Notes under the pieces: generated by a model
The model's database searches: none
What the model was told of the DNA's origin: nothing
The model's input: only the letters and a program-made list of their open reading frames with translations
Part shown: in pieces, positions 1 to 10,107 of the stretch
Position numbering within the stretch: the first letter of the stretch is position 1
Layout: each line of letters starts with the position of its first letter
Made by a program: the position numbers and the translations under genes
From: Rivularia sp. T60_A2020_040
GTDB taxonomy: Bacteria; Cyanobacteriota; Cyanobacteriia; Cyanobacteriales; Nostocaceae
Reading direction: 5' to 3'
Length of the DNA stretch: 64,000 nucleotides
Assembly: GCA_015272215.1 (NCBI GenBank)
Contig: JACYMD010000063.1
Span: 98,945 to 162,944, forward strand

Positions 1-497
1 TAACGCTGACGATAACGTTTAGTAATATCAGTTAATCCATGCCATTTGTCGGGTAAAGGCAATAGGGATTTAGTCAGCACAGCATATTGCCGAACGTAAA
101 CCGATAATTCGCCCTTTTCAGTCCGTTTAATAGTTCCTTTAGCTCCGAGAATATCGCCGATATCAGTCAGCTGCTTCAAATTTTGGAACGCCGATTCATC
201 AACATCAGCCATACTTTCAGAAATACGCTTTTTTTCTAAATAAAGCTGAATAGTCCCAGTTTCATCCTGTAAAGTGAAAAAAGCCAACTTACCCATGACA
301 CGACGAGCCATAATTCGTCCGGCGATAGCCACTTCAATGTCAGCAACTTCTTCACCGTTAGCTAAATCGGCGAATTTTTCTTGTAATTCAGCAGCATGAT
401 GGGTTAGTTCCCAACTATAAGCATAGGGATTCATTCCCTGCTGTCGTAACTGTTCTACTTTTTCTAGCCTAGTGGCACGGATATCTTCTTCCGACAT
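1..497 (-). CDS. lysS: lysyl-tRNA synthetase, N-terminal part (gene cut by window edge)
   Basis: Class II lysyl-tRNA synthetase, which attaches lysine to tRNA-Lys in the cytoplasm. About 165 N-terminal residues are present; the rest lies beyond the left edge. The reverse-strand translation begins [20 protein letters not shown] and continues into the OB-fold anticodon-binding domain (about residues 55-150, including [20 protein letters not shown] and [14 protein letters not shown]), the usual order for bacterial LysS. The catalytic domain is outside the window. The start ATG is at 497 on the reverse strand, with no clear Shine-Dalgarno sequence. The gene is divergent from the toxin-antitoxin pair that begins 100 bases away. 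Family assignment is secure from the N-terminal pattern. Confidence 0.9.
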   Translation of the reverse strand, partial: MSEEDIRATRLEKVEQLRQQGMNPYAYSWELTHHAAELQEKFADLANGEEVADIEVAIAGRIMARRVMGKLAFFTLQDETGTIQLYLEKKRISESMADVDESAFQNLKQLTDIGDILGAKGTIKRTEKGELSVYVRQYAVLTKSLLPLPDKWHGLTDITKRYRQR

Positions 498-597
498 GGT
501 TTACGAACTTACGAACGGCAAGCTTTCATTATAATTCTCTTCGCAAATTGTACATTGAGAATAATTGGGATAGGCTTTTTTAATGGGATTGTAAATT

Positions 598-843
598 ATG
601 AAGTGGCAAAATTATATTCATTCAGATTCTGAAGTTTTACTGGGAAAACCCACAGTGAAGGGAACTAGGATATCAGTTGAGTTTTTGTTGGGGTTGCTTG
701 CTGTAGGCTGGACGGAAGAACAAATATTAGAAAACTATCCTACTCTTACCCCCGAAGCATTGCGAGCCGTATTTGCTTTTACTGCTGAGTGTATGCGTGA
801 AGAATCTTTATATACTCTTCCCTTATTCTTTGAGGCTGGTTAA
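598..843 (+). CDS. DUF433 family antitoxin
   Basis: Small 81-residue protein of the DUF433 family (COG2442), whose members act as antitoxins of VapBC45-like systems and carry a helix-turn-helix fold. Family hallmarks seen are GKPTVKGTRISVEFLLGLLA at about residues 17-36 and the helical stretch GWTEEQILENYPTLTPEALR at 38-57. Its TAA stop overlaps the ATG of the next gene by one base (TAATG), so the two are translationally coupled, as is normal for antitoxin-toxin pairs. Autoregulation of the pair is expected from the family, but I see no obvious operator palindrome in the 100-base gap to lysS. Confidence 0.85.
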   Translation: MKWQNYIHSDSEVLLGKPTVKGTRISVEFLLGLLAVGWTEEQILENYPTLTPEALRAVFAFTAECMREESLYTLPLFFEAG

Positions 844-1199
844 TGCAGTTTTTAGCAAATGAAAATTTTCCAAAGGCAAGTGTAATCAAATTACGCTGTG
901 CTAATTACGATGTAGCATATGGCAGCGAAGATGCTCCTGGAGCAAAGGATTATGAAGTACTCGCACGTGCAGTTGATGAAAAACGAATAATTTTGACATT
1001 TGACCGAGATTATGGTGAATTAATTTACCGTCTGAGAATGCCTTCACCAATTGGTATTGTTTATTTTCGTTATTTTCCTGCGACACCCGATAAACCATCA
1101 GAGGATTTAATTCGCCTGTTAACTATTGAAAAAATATCTTTAGAAGGGCTTTTTACCGTTTATGAACCCACCCAGATACGCCAGCGTCCGCTACCTTAA
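843..1199 (+). CDS. DUF5615 PIN-like toxin
   Basis: 118-residue protein of the DUF5615 (PIN-like, Mut7-C-like) family, the usual partner of DUF433 and a predicted ribonuclease toxin. It begins FLANENFPKASV, the family's N-terminal acidic motif with Glu7 in place, and keeps the later acidic residues in SEDAPGAKDYEVLARA (about 28-43) and TFDRDYGEL (about 52-60). The active-site pattern therefore looks intact. It overlaps the antitoxin stop by one base. No promoter is visible directly upstream, so it depends on the antitoxin transcript. The RNA target cannot be read from the sequence. Confidence 0.85.
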   Translation: MQFLANENFPKASVIKLRCANYDVAYGSEDAPGAKDYEVLARAVDEKRIILTFDRDYGELIYRLRMPSPIGIVYFRYFPATPDKPSEDLIRLLTIEKISLEGLFTVYEPTQIRQRPLP

Positions 1200-1438
1200 G
1201 TGTTTGATAATTCTTAACCGCTCTGTTTATTTTCACCGAGGGAAAAATTGTATTGCGGAAATTATTCTCTGGTATCAGGTGTGTATTCTGACTAACTAAC
1301 TGTGTGTGATATTTTCCAATTCTACTCAATCGCAACATTGTATTTTTTATATCTTTAAAATCAAAAACAATTAAGTAATAATTCGATAACTTATGCGGAC
1401 AAACTATGCAAGCTAAGTTACAAATATAAATTATTACT

Positions 1439-2389
1439 ATGGAAAACAAAAAGCAATTAATCAGATGCATTGAGTTTATTTCAGAGGAACTTGATGCAGA
1501 TGCGTTTTTATATAGTGCTGAAATTACAGATTTAAATGCTGATACATTAATTAATGAAATCAAAGAAACATCACCAAAAAGAGATAATGTTATCTTGATA
1601 TTAACTACTTACGGTGGTGACCCAGATGCAGCTTTTAGAATTGCTCGCTATATAAAGAGAAAATATCAGAAATTTACTTTATTTGTATTTGGTTCTTGTA
1701 AAAGTGCTGGTACTTTATTAGCATTGGGAGCAGATGAAATAGTCATGTCCGACTTTGGTGAATTAGGTCCTCTTGATGTCCAAGTTACCAAAGATGATGA
1801 TTTTAGAAGTGAGTCTGTATTAGATATCCAACAAGCATTATCTGTAATTGGCTCCCAAGCTTTTGAAATGTTTGAGAGTTATTTGTTAAAGTTAATTTCT
1901 GGGACTCAAGCCCTAATAACTACAAGAACAGCAGCAGATATTGCCAGTTCTATGGCTGTGAATTTATTATCTCCCATTTCCAGTCAAATTGACCCGCTAA
2001 GATTAGGTGAAATGAATAGATTGATGAATATTGCTTTAGCTTACGGTCAAAGATTAAAGCCGGAAAGTATTGAAGTGATCAAAAATCTTATTTATAACTA
2101 TCCTTCTCATAGTTTTGTGATCGACTATGAAGAAGCCAAAAAATTATTTGATGATGTCAGAGAACCAATGGATTTAGAATATGAATTGGAAGAAATGATA
2201 TTGCCTTTGGTACGAAAACCTTCATCTCAAGAAATAATTTTGAATCTAGAAAAACTCAACGAAGAATATGCAGAAAATTCAGAGAGAAATCACCCAAATC
2301 GGGAAAGAGTTACGCAAGAATCAGTTTCTTCAGACAATGGAAAGAATGAAGCGGTTGAAGGAAATATCTTACCCTTTGATAAAAAGTAG
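1439..2389 (+). CDS. Clp-fold serine protease, SDH (serine dehydrogenase proteinase) family
   Basis: 316-residue protein with the ClpP/crotonase fold of the SDH (SDH_sah) protease family. The core runs from about residue 45 to 115: LILTTYGGDPDAAFRIARYI resembles the ClpP oxyanion region, and GSCKSAGTLLALGADEIVMS places the nucleophile at Ser89. The C-terminal half is helical and ends in a polar, probably flexible tail (about residues 270-316). There is no signal peptide or membrane segment, so it is probably cytoplasmic. It stands alone, 240 bases after the toxin gene and convergent with the M48 protease. A second SDH-type gene lies at 14.9-15.8 kb. The substrate is unknown. Confidence 0.75.
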   Translation: MENKKQLIRCIEFISEELDADAFLYSAEITDLNADTLINEIKETSPKRDNVILILTTYGGDPDAAFRIARYIKRKYQKFTLFVFGSCKSAGTLLALGADEIVMSDFGELGPLDVQVTKDDDFRSESVLDIQQALSVIGSQAFEMFESYLLKLISGTQALITTRTAADIASSMAVNLLSPISSQIDPLRLGEMNRLMNIALAYGQRLKPESIEVIKNLIYNYPSHSFVIDYEEAKKLFDDVREPMDLEYELEEMILPLVRKPSSQEIILNLEKLNEEYAENSERNHPNRERVTQESVSSDNGKNEAVEGNILPFDKK

Positions 2390-2472
2390 TCAAATCAAAG
2401 ATAATTCTGTTGCTTCTCCAAAGACTATATTTAAGATTTTGCAAAAGTAGTATAATTGGAATTTTGACTGTA

Positions 2473-2515
2473 GATCAAGAAGTCGGGTTTCTATAAGAAA
2501 CCCGAATTCTCACTC
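2473..2515. terminator. bidirectional stem-loop between convergent genes (AAGTCGGGTTT family)
   Basis: A perfect 10-bp stem (TCGGGTTTCT at 2483-2492 with AGAAACCCGA at 2496-2505) and a 3-base loop lies between the convergent SDH protease and M48 protease genes. Neither side has a long T-run, so termination strength is uncertain. The stem belongs to the dispersed AAGTCGGGTTT palindrome family seen at four other places in the window. Confidence 0.5.
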
Positions 2516-2531
2516 CCTACTCCCTTTATTA

Positions 2532-3494
2532 CTACTCACGTTTAATTTGATTAATTTCTTGCTGTAACTCTTCAATTTGTCGTCGTAATTTATCAACTTC
2601 TTGGTTTTGGTTGGTTTGCGGTTTAACATTAACTGCACCTGATGCAGCTTCTTTCTGATAATTACCTTGCTTAATTTGCTGATATTCTGGAGATACTGCC
2701 CATTCCCTAAGAAAATGTATGCGTTCTACTGCAAAAGGATGACTAAGCATTACCCCTTGAGCGCCGTTATACATCAAAAATTTATACACTTGATTGAGTC
2801 CATCTTCATCAAGGGCTTGATAATTTTCCGACTGACGAATAAATTCTGGTAAACTGCATTCATTAGCATATTTATTACTACCTCCAGAAATTTTCATCAT
2901 CGAGGACATCACCGTATTGAGGTCATCTGTAACTAATAATGCAGCTCTATCAGCGGATAATTCGGCTTTACGTCGCCATTCAAAAAAAGCATAAATCAAA
3001 CCGCTGCTAACTATGTTACCAATACCAAAAGTTAATTCCCCGACAATAGAGGCGGCATTCATCGCCCACATCGCCATTTGAATTAAAATAGTATGACCAC
3101 ATTTAATATGTCCTAGTTCGTGAGCTAATACAGACCTAATTTCGGCTTCATTGAGCAAATCTAAAATCCCTGTGTTGATGACGATGTAAGGATGCTGCTG
3201 TCCCAAAGCATAACTATTTGCAACGGGATTCTGCTCGACAAAAAGTTTCGGTTCTGGATAAATATCCAAATCTCGCACACATTCCCGAAATATTTGATAA
3301 ATAGTGGAATATTGTCGCGGTCCAACTTCAATGGTGTTACCCATTAAATATACTAGTTGCGGACGTTCGTAGATAAATTCCACAAATTTACGGGCAATGA
3401 AATCAAACCCTGGTAAACCTCTGAGGGTTTCTTCCGCTTGTCGATCTAGTGGATGTTTAAAAGCTTCGCTGGAAATTCCTTTATAAGTTGGCAT
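2532..3494 (-). CDS. M48 family zinc metalloprotease
   Basis: 320-residue M48 peptidase. The zinc motif HELGH is at residues 125-129 and the third ligand Glu178 lies in ELSAD, so the active site is complete. A hydrophobic stretch at about residues 135-170 between the two motifs suggests membrane association, as in HtpX-like proteases. The last ~25 residues (VDKLRRQIEELQQEINQIKR) form a short coiled coil that may mediate self-association. The neighbouring genes do not point to a substrate. Starts MPTYKGISSEAFKHPLDRQA, typical of this cyanobacterial subgroup. A different, secreted M48 protease is encoded at 35.8-36.7 kb. Confidence 0.85.
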   Translation of the reverse strand: MPTYKGISSEAFKHPLDRQAEETLRGLPGFDFIARKFVEFIYERPQLVYLMGNTIEVGPRQYSTIYQIFRECVRDLDIYPEPKLFVEQNPVANSYALGQQHPYIVINTGILDLLNEAEIRSVLAHELGHIKCGHTILIQMAMWAMNAASIVGELTFGIGNIVSSGLIYAFFEWRRKAELSADRAALLVTDDLNTVMSSMMKISGGSNKYANECSLPEFIRQSENYQALDEDGLNQVYKFLMYNGAQGVMLSHPFAVERIHFLREWAVSPEYQQIKQGNYQKEAASGAVNVKPQTNQNQEVDKLRRQIEELQQEINQIKRE

Positions 3495-3784
3495 TATGGT
3501 TAAGATAGTAAGTTATTTGTTAGCAATAGGTGTATAAGTCAAGTGCGATTCTAGTGGATAGTGCATCTGCTCTCTGGCTAGGTTACATAATTTGTAATAG
3601 TCCATTAACCTGTACAAGAAAAATGTTTAATCGTTTGTAGTGTAACAATTGGGTATGAAACACTGCGGCTTAAAAACCAGCAACGTAATATAAAAGAGGA
3701 TAAGAACTATTTAAAACCAATTTTAAAGAAAGACTTAATTTTCATGTTTAACTAGCAACTCACTATGTATGGGATTCAAAGCGC

Positions 3785-5338
3785 GTGATTGAAGCAGAAG
3801 TTCATTTATCACTACATAACTTTTTGCGATCGCAACAAGGTTTTCCTTCTTGGCCGCATCATTTGACGATGGCACGGTTGGTAGCACGCGCCTTGAGGGT
3901 AGGACGTAGCGCTTTAATTCAAGTAGGGGCTGCTTGCGGTTATCAAGGTCAGTATCGCACTAGTTTTGTCGCTTCGGCTCTAATGTGGCGTGGGGCTGTG
4001 ATTATTGTGGCGACTCAAGCTGTACAGCAACGGTTATTACAAGTAGAAATTCCTAGACTACAAAACTGGTTAAAAGTCAATAAACCGATAATAGTAGGCG
4101 ATAGTTTACCTGTTGGCGATTTTAAGGGAATTCTCATCGTGTCTCCCCAAGCTTGGCTAGCACAACAGTTGAGTTCTAGCAATCAATTTCCTCCCGATAT
4201 TCCCACAATTATTGACGGTGTGGATGATTTGGAAGATTGGATACGAGAACAACTTACGGTGAGTATTCAACCCGCCGATTGGGAACAGCTAATGTTGGCT
4301 TGTCCTTCCTTTGCTTCGATAATTCGCACTCATCGGGTGCAGTTAACAAAGGAAGTTTTTCAGCATCCCGCGAATCCCTACGAATGTTATTTAATATCGG
4401 AACAAGAAGAAGAAATTTTATGCCGTCTTTATTCCAGTTTAGATTTAAATATTCTTCCCGAACCTTGGAAAAAGTTTTGGCAATTGTTTAAAAGCAGGCA
4501 TGAAATTGCCGCTAAATCTTCGGTTTCTCCTCCTTTACTTTGGCTTACTATTAGCCGCCGTCAAGGCTTATTCTCTTTACATTGCGCTCCCATTGAATTG
4601 GCAAAAATTCTCTCGCCGATTTGGCAGCGACAACCTGTAGTGTTGATTGGTTCTGCTTTAGAACCGGAAACTGAAGCTACATTATTTCGTCAGCGTTTGG
4701 GGTTGGGAGATTTGACTTGCTTGAAGTTCTCTCACGACAATCAAAATCAAGCTATTCAACTTTACATACCCAACAAATTACCCTTACCTAATACCCCAGA
4801 ATTCAAAGCTGTTTTTATTCATCAAGTTCGTACTTTGGTATGTTTGAGTGCAACATCACCTGGTTTAACAGTGATTCTGGTGGGAGATGTACCCCTAAAA
4901 TCTCAGTTAGGGGCAATCTTGGCTTCAGAATTTGGTTCGCGGGTGCAGGTAGATAAAACTTGTTTGGATGAAAATGGTATTTTAGTTTGCGGTTGGGAAT
5001 TTTGGCGCGAACATCAAACAGTTTTACCTTCTGCACAAATGTTAATTATTGCGACTTTACCCCTACCATCTTTAGAAAATCCTTTAGTAGCCGGTAGAGT
5101 CTCTTACTACAAGCATTCCCATCAAGATTGGTTCCGCTTATATTTATTACCTACAGCTTTAAATGAACTACAACGGGCTGTTGCTCCTGTAAGAGATTCC
5201 AGCGGAATTGTAGCTTTACTTGATAGTCGAGTCATTTATCGCAGTTACGGCGCTCAAGTTCTTGCAGCCCTCAGCCCCCTTGCCCGGATTAATTATTTAG
5301 ATCCAAGTTTGTTTTCTACTCCCAAGGAAGAATCTTAG
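3785..5338 (+). CDS. DinG/XPD-like helicase with degenerate ATPase motifs
   Basis: 517-residue protein whose overall pattern follows DinG/XPD superfamily-2 helicases. The C-terminal third keeps the arrangement of strands seen in DinG (LIIATLPLPSLENPLVAGRV, then LYLLPTALNELQ, then IVALLDSRVIYRSYG). The ATPase motifs are not intact: where Walker A (GxGxGKT) is expected the protein reads VGAACGYQGQYRTS (about residues 47-60), where DEAH is expected it reads DGVDDLED, and the motif VI region reads APVRDSSG. It may be a non-catalytic relative. The start is GTG at 3785; the conserved N-terminus (MIEAEVHLSLHNFLRSQ) supports it. HIP1 sites inside suggest vertical inheritance. Confidence 0.65.
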   Translation: MIEAEVHLSLHNFLRSQQGFPSWPHHLTMARLVARALRVGRSALIQVGAACGYQGQYRTSFVASALMWRGAVIIVATQAVQQRLLQVEIPRLQNWLKVNKPIIVGDSLPVGDFKGILIVSPQAWLAQQLSSSNQFPPDIPTIIDGVDDLEDWIREQLTVSIQPADWEQLMLACPSFASIIRTHRVQLTKEVFQHPANPYECYLISEQEEEILCRLYSSLDLNILPEPWKKFWQLFKSRHEIAAKSSVSPPLLWLTISRRQGLFSLHCAPIELAKILSPIWQRQPVVLIGSALEPETEATLFRQRLGLGDLTCLKFSHDNQNQAIQLYIPNKLPLPNTPEFKAVFIHQVRTLVCLSATSPGLTVILVGDVPLKSQLGAILASEFGSRVQVDKTCLDENGILVCGWEFWREHQTVLPSAQMLIIATLPLPSLENPLVAGRVSYYKHSHQDWFRLYLLPTALNELQRAVAPVRDSSGIVALLDSRVIYRSYGAQVLAALSPLARINYLDPSLFSTPKEES

Positions 5339-5369
5339 TCAACACTGTCAACTATCAACCATCAATTAC

Positions 5370-5576
5370 TTAATAAGCTAAATTTTCTAACGTTTCTCGT
5401 AAATACCGCTGTACCTGCTCATCTAAACTCAATTGCTCAATTTGCGAGCCAGATTGCACTTGCTCTAGCTGCCAGCGTTGAAAACCAGAACTAATTGCGA
5501 TCGCCTGCTTGAGATTGTTCCAAATTTCAGTATCACCTTTCAAGTCGTCATTATTTTTAACTGTGAAACTACTCAT
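5370..5576 (-). CDS. small conserved hypothetical protein
   Basis: 68-residue protein, not recognised beyond resemblance to small cyanobacterial unknowns. It is polar and helical, without a signal peptide, membrane segment or cysteines. Readable pieces are NNLKQAIAISSGFQRWQLEQ and LDEQVQRYLRETLENLAY; the middle contains a HIP1 octamer. It is convergent with the helicase gene, with only 31 bases between the stops. The ATG at 5576 is the only sensible start. Codon use looks like that of its neighbours. Confidence 0.55.
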   Translation of the reverse strand: MSSFTVKNNDDLKGDTEIWNNLKQAIAISSGFQRWQLEQVQSGSQIEQLSLDEQVQRYLRETLENLAY

Positions 5577-6204
5577 GATTATTTGAACCTCTATTTAACT
5601 TTGTTAATTAGTACAACATTTTTGATGATTACTTTTTGTTTAATTAATTACACCTATTCTATCTTTGAATATACTTGTAGTACTCGGTGTCGGTATAAAA
5701 ATATAAGCTTCTGAACAAACAAATATTTTGCAGTGTTCTTTAACTGGGGTATAAATAAATTAATTAAAAATCAAAATATAAAATATAATTTTATTGAATG
5801 ATTAAATTATTGAATACTTTTCAAGGTAATGCTTAAGTTACGGATGTTTCTGTTACCGTTGCTACTAAAATATCTCAAAAAATCAGAGAAATTTTCAGGT
5901 TTTTAGTTTAGGTAGTACTTTTTTCTTGCACTGACTTATAAGGGAGTAGTGAGAAAAAGGCTTACATTCATGGCGATGAAAAAAGTTTTTTCATGTTGAC
6001 TTCCTTGACTTTGTGTTGGAACAACTTAGTTAATCTACCAATAAAAATATGTAGAGACATCAAGGGAAAACCTAAAATCTCTACATAATATAAAAATTAA
6101 TAGTTTTGTTGTGACTTGGGAATTTTGATAGGCTATAGCAACTAGGAAATTAAGATTCCTAAGTTGCCAAGCTCGACAATTGCTATTACACCGTTGTCTA
6201 CTCA
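5577..6204. other. intergenic region, no gene recognised
   Basis: 628 bases of A+T-rich DNA between the small unknown gene and infB. It holds the infB terminator (6043-6087), an A/T palindrome around 5976-5994 (ATGAAAAAAGTTTTTTCAT) and an imperfect inverted repeat near 6139-6166. No open reading frame looks real and I recognise no RNA gene. Confidence 0.6.
6043..6087 (-). terminator. intrinsic terminator of infB
   Basis: On the reverse strand a 10-bp perfect stem (TATGTAGAGA at 6048-6057 paired with TCTCTACATA at 6078-6087) is followed directly by five T residues (6047-6043). It lies about 117 bases past the infB stop codon and is oriented to end the infB transcript. Confidence 0.65.
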
Positions 6205-9200
6205 CTATCTTGTCATTGTCAGAGTGCGACGTTTAGTCACCATTTGATAACCTTCAATGATGTCACCTTCTTCCCAAGTACTGAATTTATCAACGCCGAT
6301 ACCACATTCGTAACCAGAGTTGACTTCACGAGCATCTTCTTTCATCCGCTTGAGGGAATCAAGGACACCCTCAAATATCATGTTATTCCCGCGACGTACT
6401 CGGACTTTGCAGTTACGAACCAGTTTACCGGATTGAACGTAGCAACCAGCAACAGCACCGCGCCCCACAGGGAAGACTGCACGTACTTCTGCTTGTCCTA
6501 AAGGTTCCTCTACTAATTCTGGCTCCAGTAGACCTTCCAATGCATCTTGGATATCTTCTAAGAGTTTGTAGATGATGTTGTATTCTCGTACATCTACTCC
6601 AGCTTCGTCTGCGGCTTGTCTTGCACCGCTGGCAAATGTGGTGTTGAAGCCGATAATTACGGCACCACTGGCTGCTGCAAGGTCAATATCTGTCTGGGTA
6701 ATCTCCCCTGGGGCAGATAACAACATCCGAATGTGTACTTCGTTTTGCGGAATTTGTTTGAGCGCACCCAAAATAGCTTCGAGGGAACCCTGCACGTCTG
6801 CTTTCAAGATTAAGTTGAGTTCTTTTAACTCCCCTTCTTGTGCTTGTGCTGAAATACTTGTTAAAGTTACACGTCCTCCCTGCATCAAGCGGGATTGACG
6901 TATTTTCTCAGCTCGTTCGTTAGCAAGTAAGCGTGCTTCTTTCTCGTTCTTAAAGACTTCAAACTCGTCTCCTGCAAACGGTACATCATTTAAGCCTAAT
7001 ACCTCTACAGCAAAGGAAGGAGTTGCAGCTTCTACTCGGTGACCTCTATCATCAACCATTGCCCGGACTTTTCCGAACACAGAACCGGCTACGAGGATAT
7101 CTCCTACGTGTAAGGTTCCGTTCTGAATTAATAAGGTTGCCACCGCGCCTTTTGCTTTGTCCAAATGGGCTTCAATCACGGTTCCTTTTGCTGATCGATC
7201 TGGATTCGCTTGCAGTTCTTCTACTTCTGAAACCAGGACAATCATTTCTAAGAGCGTATCCAAGTTTTCTGCTTTGATGGCGCTCACGGGAACCATAATT
7301 GTATCGCCGCCCCATTCTTCTGGGACTAAAGAATACTGACCTAGCTCTTGCTTAACTCGATCTGGCTGTGCAGCTTCTTTGTCAATTTTGTTGATGGCAA
7401 CAATAATCGGCACTCCGGCAGCTTTAGCGTGACTAATAGCTTCAATCGTCTGAGGACGAACGCCATCATCCGCAGCTACTACCAATATGGCAATATCTGT
7501 GACTCGCGCTCCCCTTGCCCGCATCGCTGTGAATGCTTCGTGACCAGGAGTATCTAAAAAGACAATTTGCTGCTGTTTGCCGTCATGTTCTATGTCTACG
7601 TGGTAAGCCCCAATATGTTGAGTAATACCTCCGGCTTCTCCGGAAGCGACCTTCGTTTTGCGAATCGAGTCGAGTAGGGTAGTTTTACCGTGGTCTACGT
7701 GACCCATAATAGTTACTACAGGCGGACGACGATGGAGAAATTCCATATCTTCAAAGTCGAGCATCTCGGTGACTTTACGAGCTTCGGCTTCTGGTTCTGG
7801 AATCTCAACTTCTACTTCCAACTCTTTTGCCACCATGATTACTGTCGAGGTATCAAGACTTTGGGTGATGCTAACCGCGATCGCCTTCATGAACAAGATT
7901 TTGACAATTTCTGTGTCGGGCGTTGCTAAAGCATCTGCGAGTTCTTGTACGGTCATCGGACCGCTAACCGTTATTTTTTCCGGACGCAGCTCTTTGATTT
8001 CCGTTTCTGTATTGTTGCCACCGCTACCGCCGCGCCGACGATTTTGATCGCGAGACCCAGATTTTTTGATTTTGCTTGGTGCCGCTGGAGTTGGTGCTGC
8101 TGCTGCTGGTCTGGAACTTTTTGGTTTGGCAGGACGAACTATGGCATTACTAACTGCTGCTGCGATGCTATCGGCTGCTTCATCTTCACTAGTTAGGTCT
8201 TCATCAAAATCGTCTTCAACCATTGGTTTCAGACGCTTATTCTTAACAACCTTACCGGCTTTGGCGGCTTCTTTGATTTCGTCGAGTGCTTCCTCTTGCT
8301 TAGAGCGTTTTTTCTGACCTCTAGGCAAACGAGGCGGTGTTGGACGCTTGAGTTCAACGATATCATCGCCAACATCATTGTCTTTGTCGTCATCATCTGA
8401 TTCGACATTTTCTGATTTCGCCGCCGGTCTTAGTGGCGGTCTTAGTGGAGCCGATATGCTCGGAGGAGCTGATGAGTCTTGGCGTACTACTGTCTTCCTC
8501 GGACGTTGTACGTCATCCGAACTGCCACCCGGCGATACTTTCCTCGGCTTTTGAGGTTTTTCCGTTTTTGATACTGGCGAAATCGTCGGACGCGCAGTTT
8601 TTGATACTGGTGCGTTCGACTGGTTCGGTTGTTCTACTTTATCGGTAGTCGGCTTGTTCTGTTGTCGTTTTACTTTGTCTTTGTCTTTGTCTTTGTCTTG
8701 ATCGCGATCGCGCTTGAGAACTGGTTTTTCGGCGACGCTATTATGCAAACCGGAATTGGGTTTTGCTGCCACGGGTCTACTAGGTGGAGCAGTCAATTCG
8801 GGCGCGCTTGGCATTTCCGGTTTAGATTTGGGTGAAACTAATTTTTCTGGTTTGCTCAAAGCAGTTTTATCTGATTCTGAGGAGGAAGTGGATGGTAAAT
8901 TATCCGTATTTTCAACGAATAAAGAGTTATTCGGTTTCTGAGACTGATTTTGAGAAGCGTGTGCTGTTGGTGCCACTGGTTCCATCGGCGAGACAGGAGA
9001 TGTAAAAGGTCGGGGGGGCGCAGCCGGATTTGATGCGCTGTCTTGGTTTGGTAAATTACTAGAATTATTTGGTGGTTTCGGTTTGCTACGAATTTCCAAG
9101 ATTTGTGGTTTACTAGGTGCAGAAGCATGGTTATGCTTATTTGTACCATGCTCTTTCGACAAAGCTAAAGTAGACGTTAATTTTACTGCTTGCGAACGAA

Positions 9201-9342
9201 TACGTTCGGCATCAGATTCTGAAATCGTGCTGCTATGACTTTTGACCGCAATATTGAGCTGATCGCAAATTACTAGTAGCTCTTTGTTTTCCAAATTCAA
9301 TTCCTTTGATAATTCGTAAATTCTGACTTTGCCGTTGTTCAT
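6205..9342 (-). CDS. infB: translation initiation factor IF-2
   Basis: 1045-residue IF-2, the GTPase that brings initiator tRNA to the 30S subunit and promotes subunit joining. An IF2_N domain ([19 protein letters not shown]) occupies the first ~50 residues. About 400 residues of Pro/Ser/Lys-rich, low-complexity sequence follow, including a run of DK dipeptides near residue 215. A second IF2_N domain ([20 protein letters not shown]) precedes the G domain, which starts near residue 545 with [23 protein letters not shown] and NKID all intact. Domains II-IV follow to the C-terminus. The long N-terminal extension is usual in cyanobacteria. A GGGGA ribosome-binding site lies just upstream of the ATG. 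It is the last gene of the rimP-nusA-ylxR-infB cluster, but a ~475-base gap upstream suggests it also has its own promoter. Confidence 0.97.
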   Translation of the reverse strand: MNNGKVRIYELSKELNLENKELLVICDQLNIAVKSHSSTISESDAERIRSQAVKLTSTLALSKEHGTNKHNHASAPSKPQILEIRSKPKPPNNSSNLPNQDSASNPAAPPRPFTSPVSPMEPVAPTAHASQNQSQKPNNSLFVENTDNLPSTSSSESDKTALSKPEKLVSPKSKPEMPSAPELTAPPSRPVAAKPNSGLHNSVAEKPVLKRDRDQDKDKDKDKVKRQQNKPTTDKVEQPNQSNAPVSKTARPTISPVSKTEKPQKPRKVSPGGSSDDVQRPRKTVVRQDSSAPPSISAPLRPPLRPAAKSENVESDDDDKDNDVGDDIVELKRPTPPRLPRGQKKRSKQEEALDEIKEAAKAGKVVKNKRLKPMVEDDFDEDLTSEDEAADSIAAAVSNAIVRPAKPKSSRPAAAAPTPAAPSKIKKSGSRDQNRRRGGSGGNNTETEIKELRPEKITVSGPMTVQELADALATPDTEIVKILFMKAIAVSITQSLDTSTVIMVAKELEVEVEIPEPEAEARKVTEMLDFEDMEFLHRRPPVVTIMGHVDHGKTTLLDSIRKTKVASGEAGGITQHIGAYHVDIEHDGKQQQIVFLDTPGHEAFTAMRARGARVTDIAILVVAADDGVRPQTIEAISHAKAAGVPIIVAINKIDKEAAQPDRVKQELGQYSLVPEEWGGDTIMVPVSAIKAENLDTLLEMIVLVSEVEELQANPDRSAKGTVIEAHLDKAKGAVATLLIQNGTLHVGDILVAGSVFGKVRAMVDDRGHRVEAATPSFAVEVLGLNDVPFAGDEFEVFKNEKEARLLANERAEKIRQSRLMQGGRVTLTSISAQAQEGELKELNLILKADVQGSLEAILGALKQIPQNEVHIRMLLSAPGEITQTDIDLAAASGAVIIGFNTTFASGARQAADEAGVDVREYNIIYKLLEDIQDALEGLLEPELVEEPLGQAEVRAVFPVGRGAVAGCYVQSGKLVRNCKVRVRRGNNMIFEGVLDSLKRMKEDAREVNSGYECGIGVDKFSTWEEGDIIEGYQMVTKRRTLTMTR

Positions 9343-9816
9343 CCACTCTTCCCCTATAATTTACAGTTTTAACGGATGGTTGCCAGCTTTTGCGACATCT
9401 CCATCCTTGAGTTACTGTGTAATGGCTACCATTTTCGGTTTGAAAAGAGTTTTTACCATTAGGAAAGAGAGATGTGACCGTTGGAAAGCTGGCATCTCTA
9501 CGCTTGCACAATATTGGTTAACGCCTGATTGCGCCCAAGCATCAGCAAGTAAGTGCCGATATTTAGTTTTTTCTTTGGTTGATGTTTCTGTTGGGTTTAA
9601 CACATGAAAGCCTACAATAACTAAGTTTTGCAAGTGTTTATCATATAACAGACCATGGGTCAATACTAATTTATAATTTTGGCACTGACCCAATGTTACT
9701 AAAAGATAATTTAATCAACAGTACTATCGAGCATAGTCGCATTCATTAATATTATTCTGGAAAGTAACCCCCTATTTAAATTGCTTTGTGAAAAACGATT
9801 ATTCTAGGGTATAGCT
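9343..9816. other. intergenic region between ylxR and infB
   Basis: 474 bases without a credible gene. The few open frames in it overlap one another on opposite strands and resemble nothing. In most bacteria ylxR and infB are nearly adjacent, so the gap may hold an infB promoter; I could not identify one with confidence. Confidence 0.5.
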
Positions 9817-10062
9817 TTAAGGTAAGCGCTGCCACAATGTTGTATACAGTGTTTCTGGCACTGATGTACGCAAGGCTCGTCCTAATCTATTCTTTTTTTG
9901 AGCAACACTAAGGCAACTCGGATTTGGACAAATATAGGCTGAACGCCCCATGCCCTCATCTAATTGTACCTTTCCTGAAGGAAACACGCGGACAATCCGC
10001 CAAAACTCTTGTTTTAAACTGACTTTTCGACAACTAATACAACGCCTCCAATTCGGTTTCAT
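9817..10062 (-). CDS. ylxR: YlxR family RNA-binding protein (DUF448)
   Basis: 81-residue YlxR/RnpM-family protein. It shows the family signature RRCISCRKV near the N-terminus (two cysteines, possibly metal-binding) and GRSAYICPNPSCLSVAQKKN in the middle, the region proposed to bind nucleic acid. Members elsewhere are nucleoid- or RNA-associated regulators, and in Firmicutes bind RNase P RNA. Its place between nusA and infB is the family's conserved location; 45 bases separate it from the nusA stop, consistent with one transcript. Confidence 0.9.
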   Translation of the reverse strand: MKPNWRRCISCRKVSLKQEFWRIVRVFPSGKVQLDEGMGRSAYICPNPSCLSVAQKKNRLGRALRTSVPETLYTTLWQRLP

Positions 10063-10107
10063 TTTAACTGACTATTCGGCTTTAGCTATTGTGCTGGATT
10101 ATTACGA

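Noticed and set aside
1153..1563. 136-codon minus-strand frame overlapping the toxin end and SDH protease start
   Set aside because: Overlaps two better-supported genes and has no family pattern.
7023..8941. Many plus-strand open frames across the infB region
   Set aside because: They are shadows of the infB coding sequence; its low-complexity N-terminal codons leave other frames open.
9233..9693. Overlapping frames on both strands between ylxR and infB
   Set aside because: No similarity to known proteins, mutually overlapping, no start signals.
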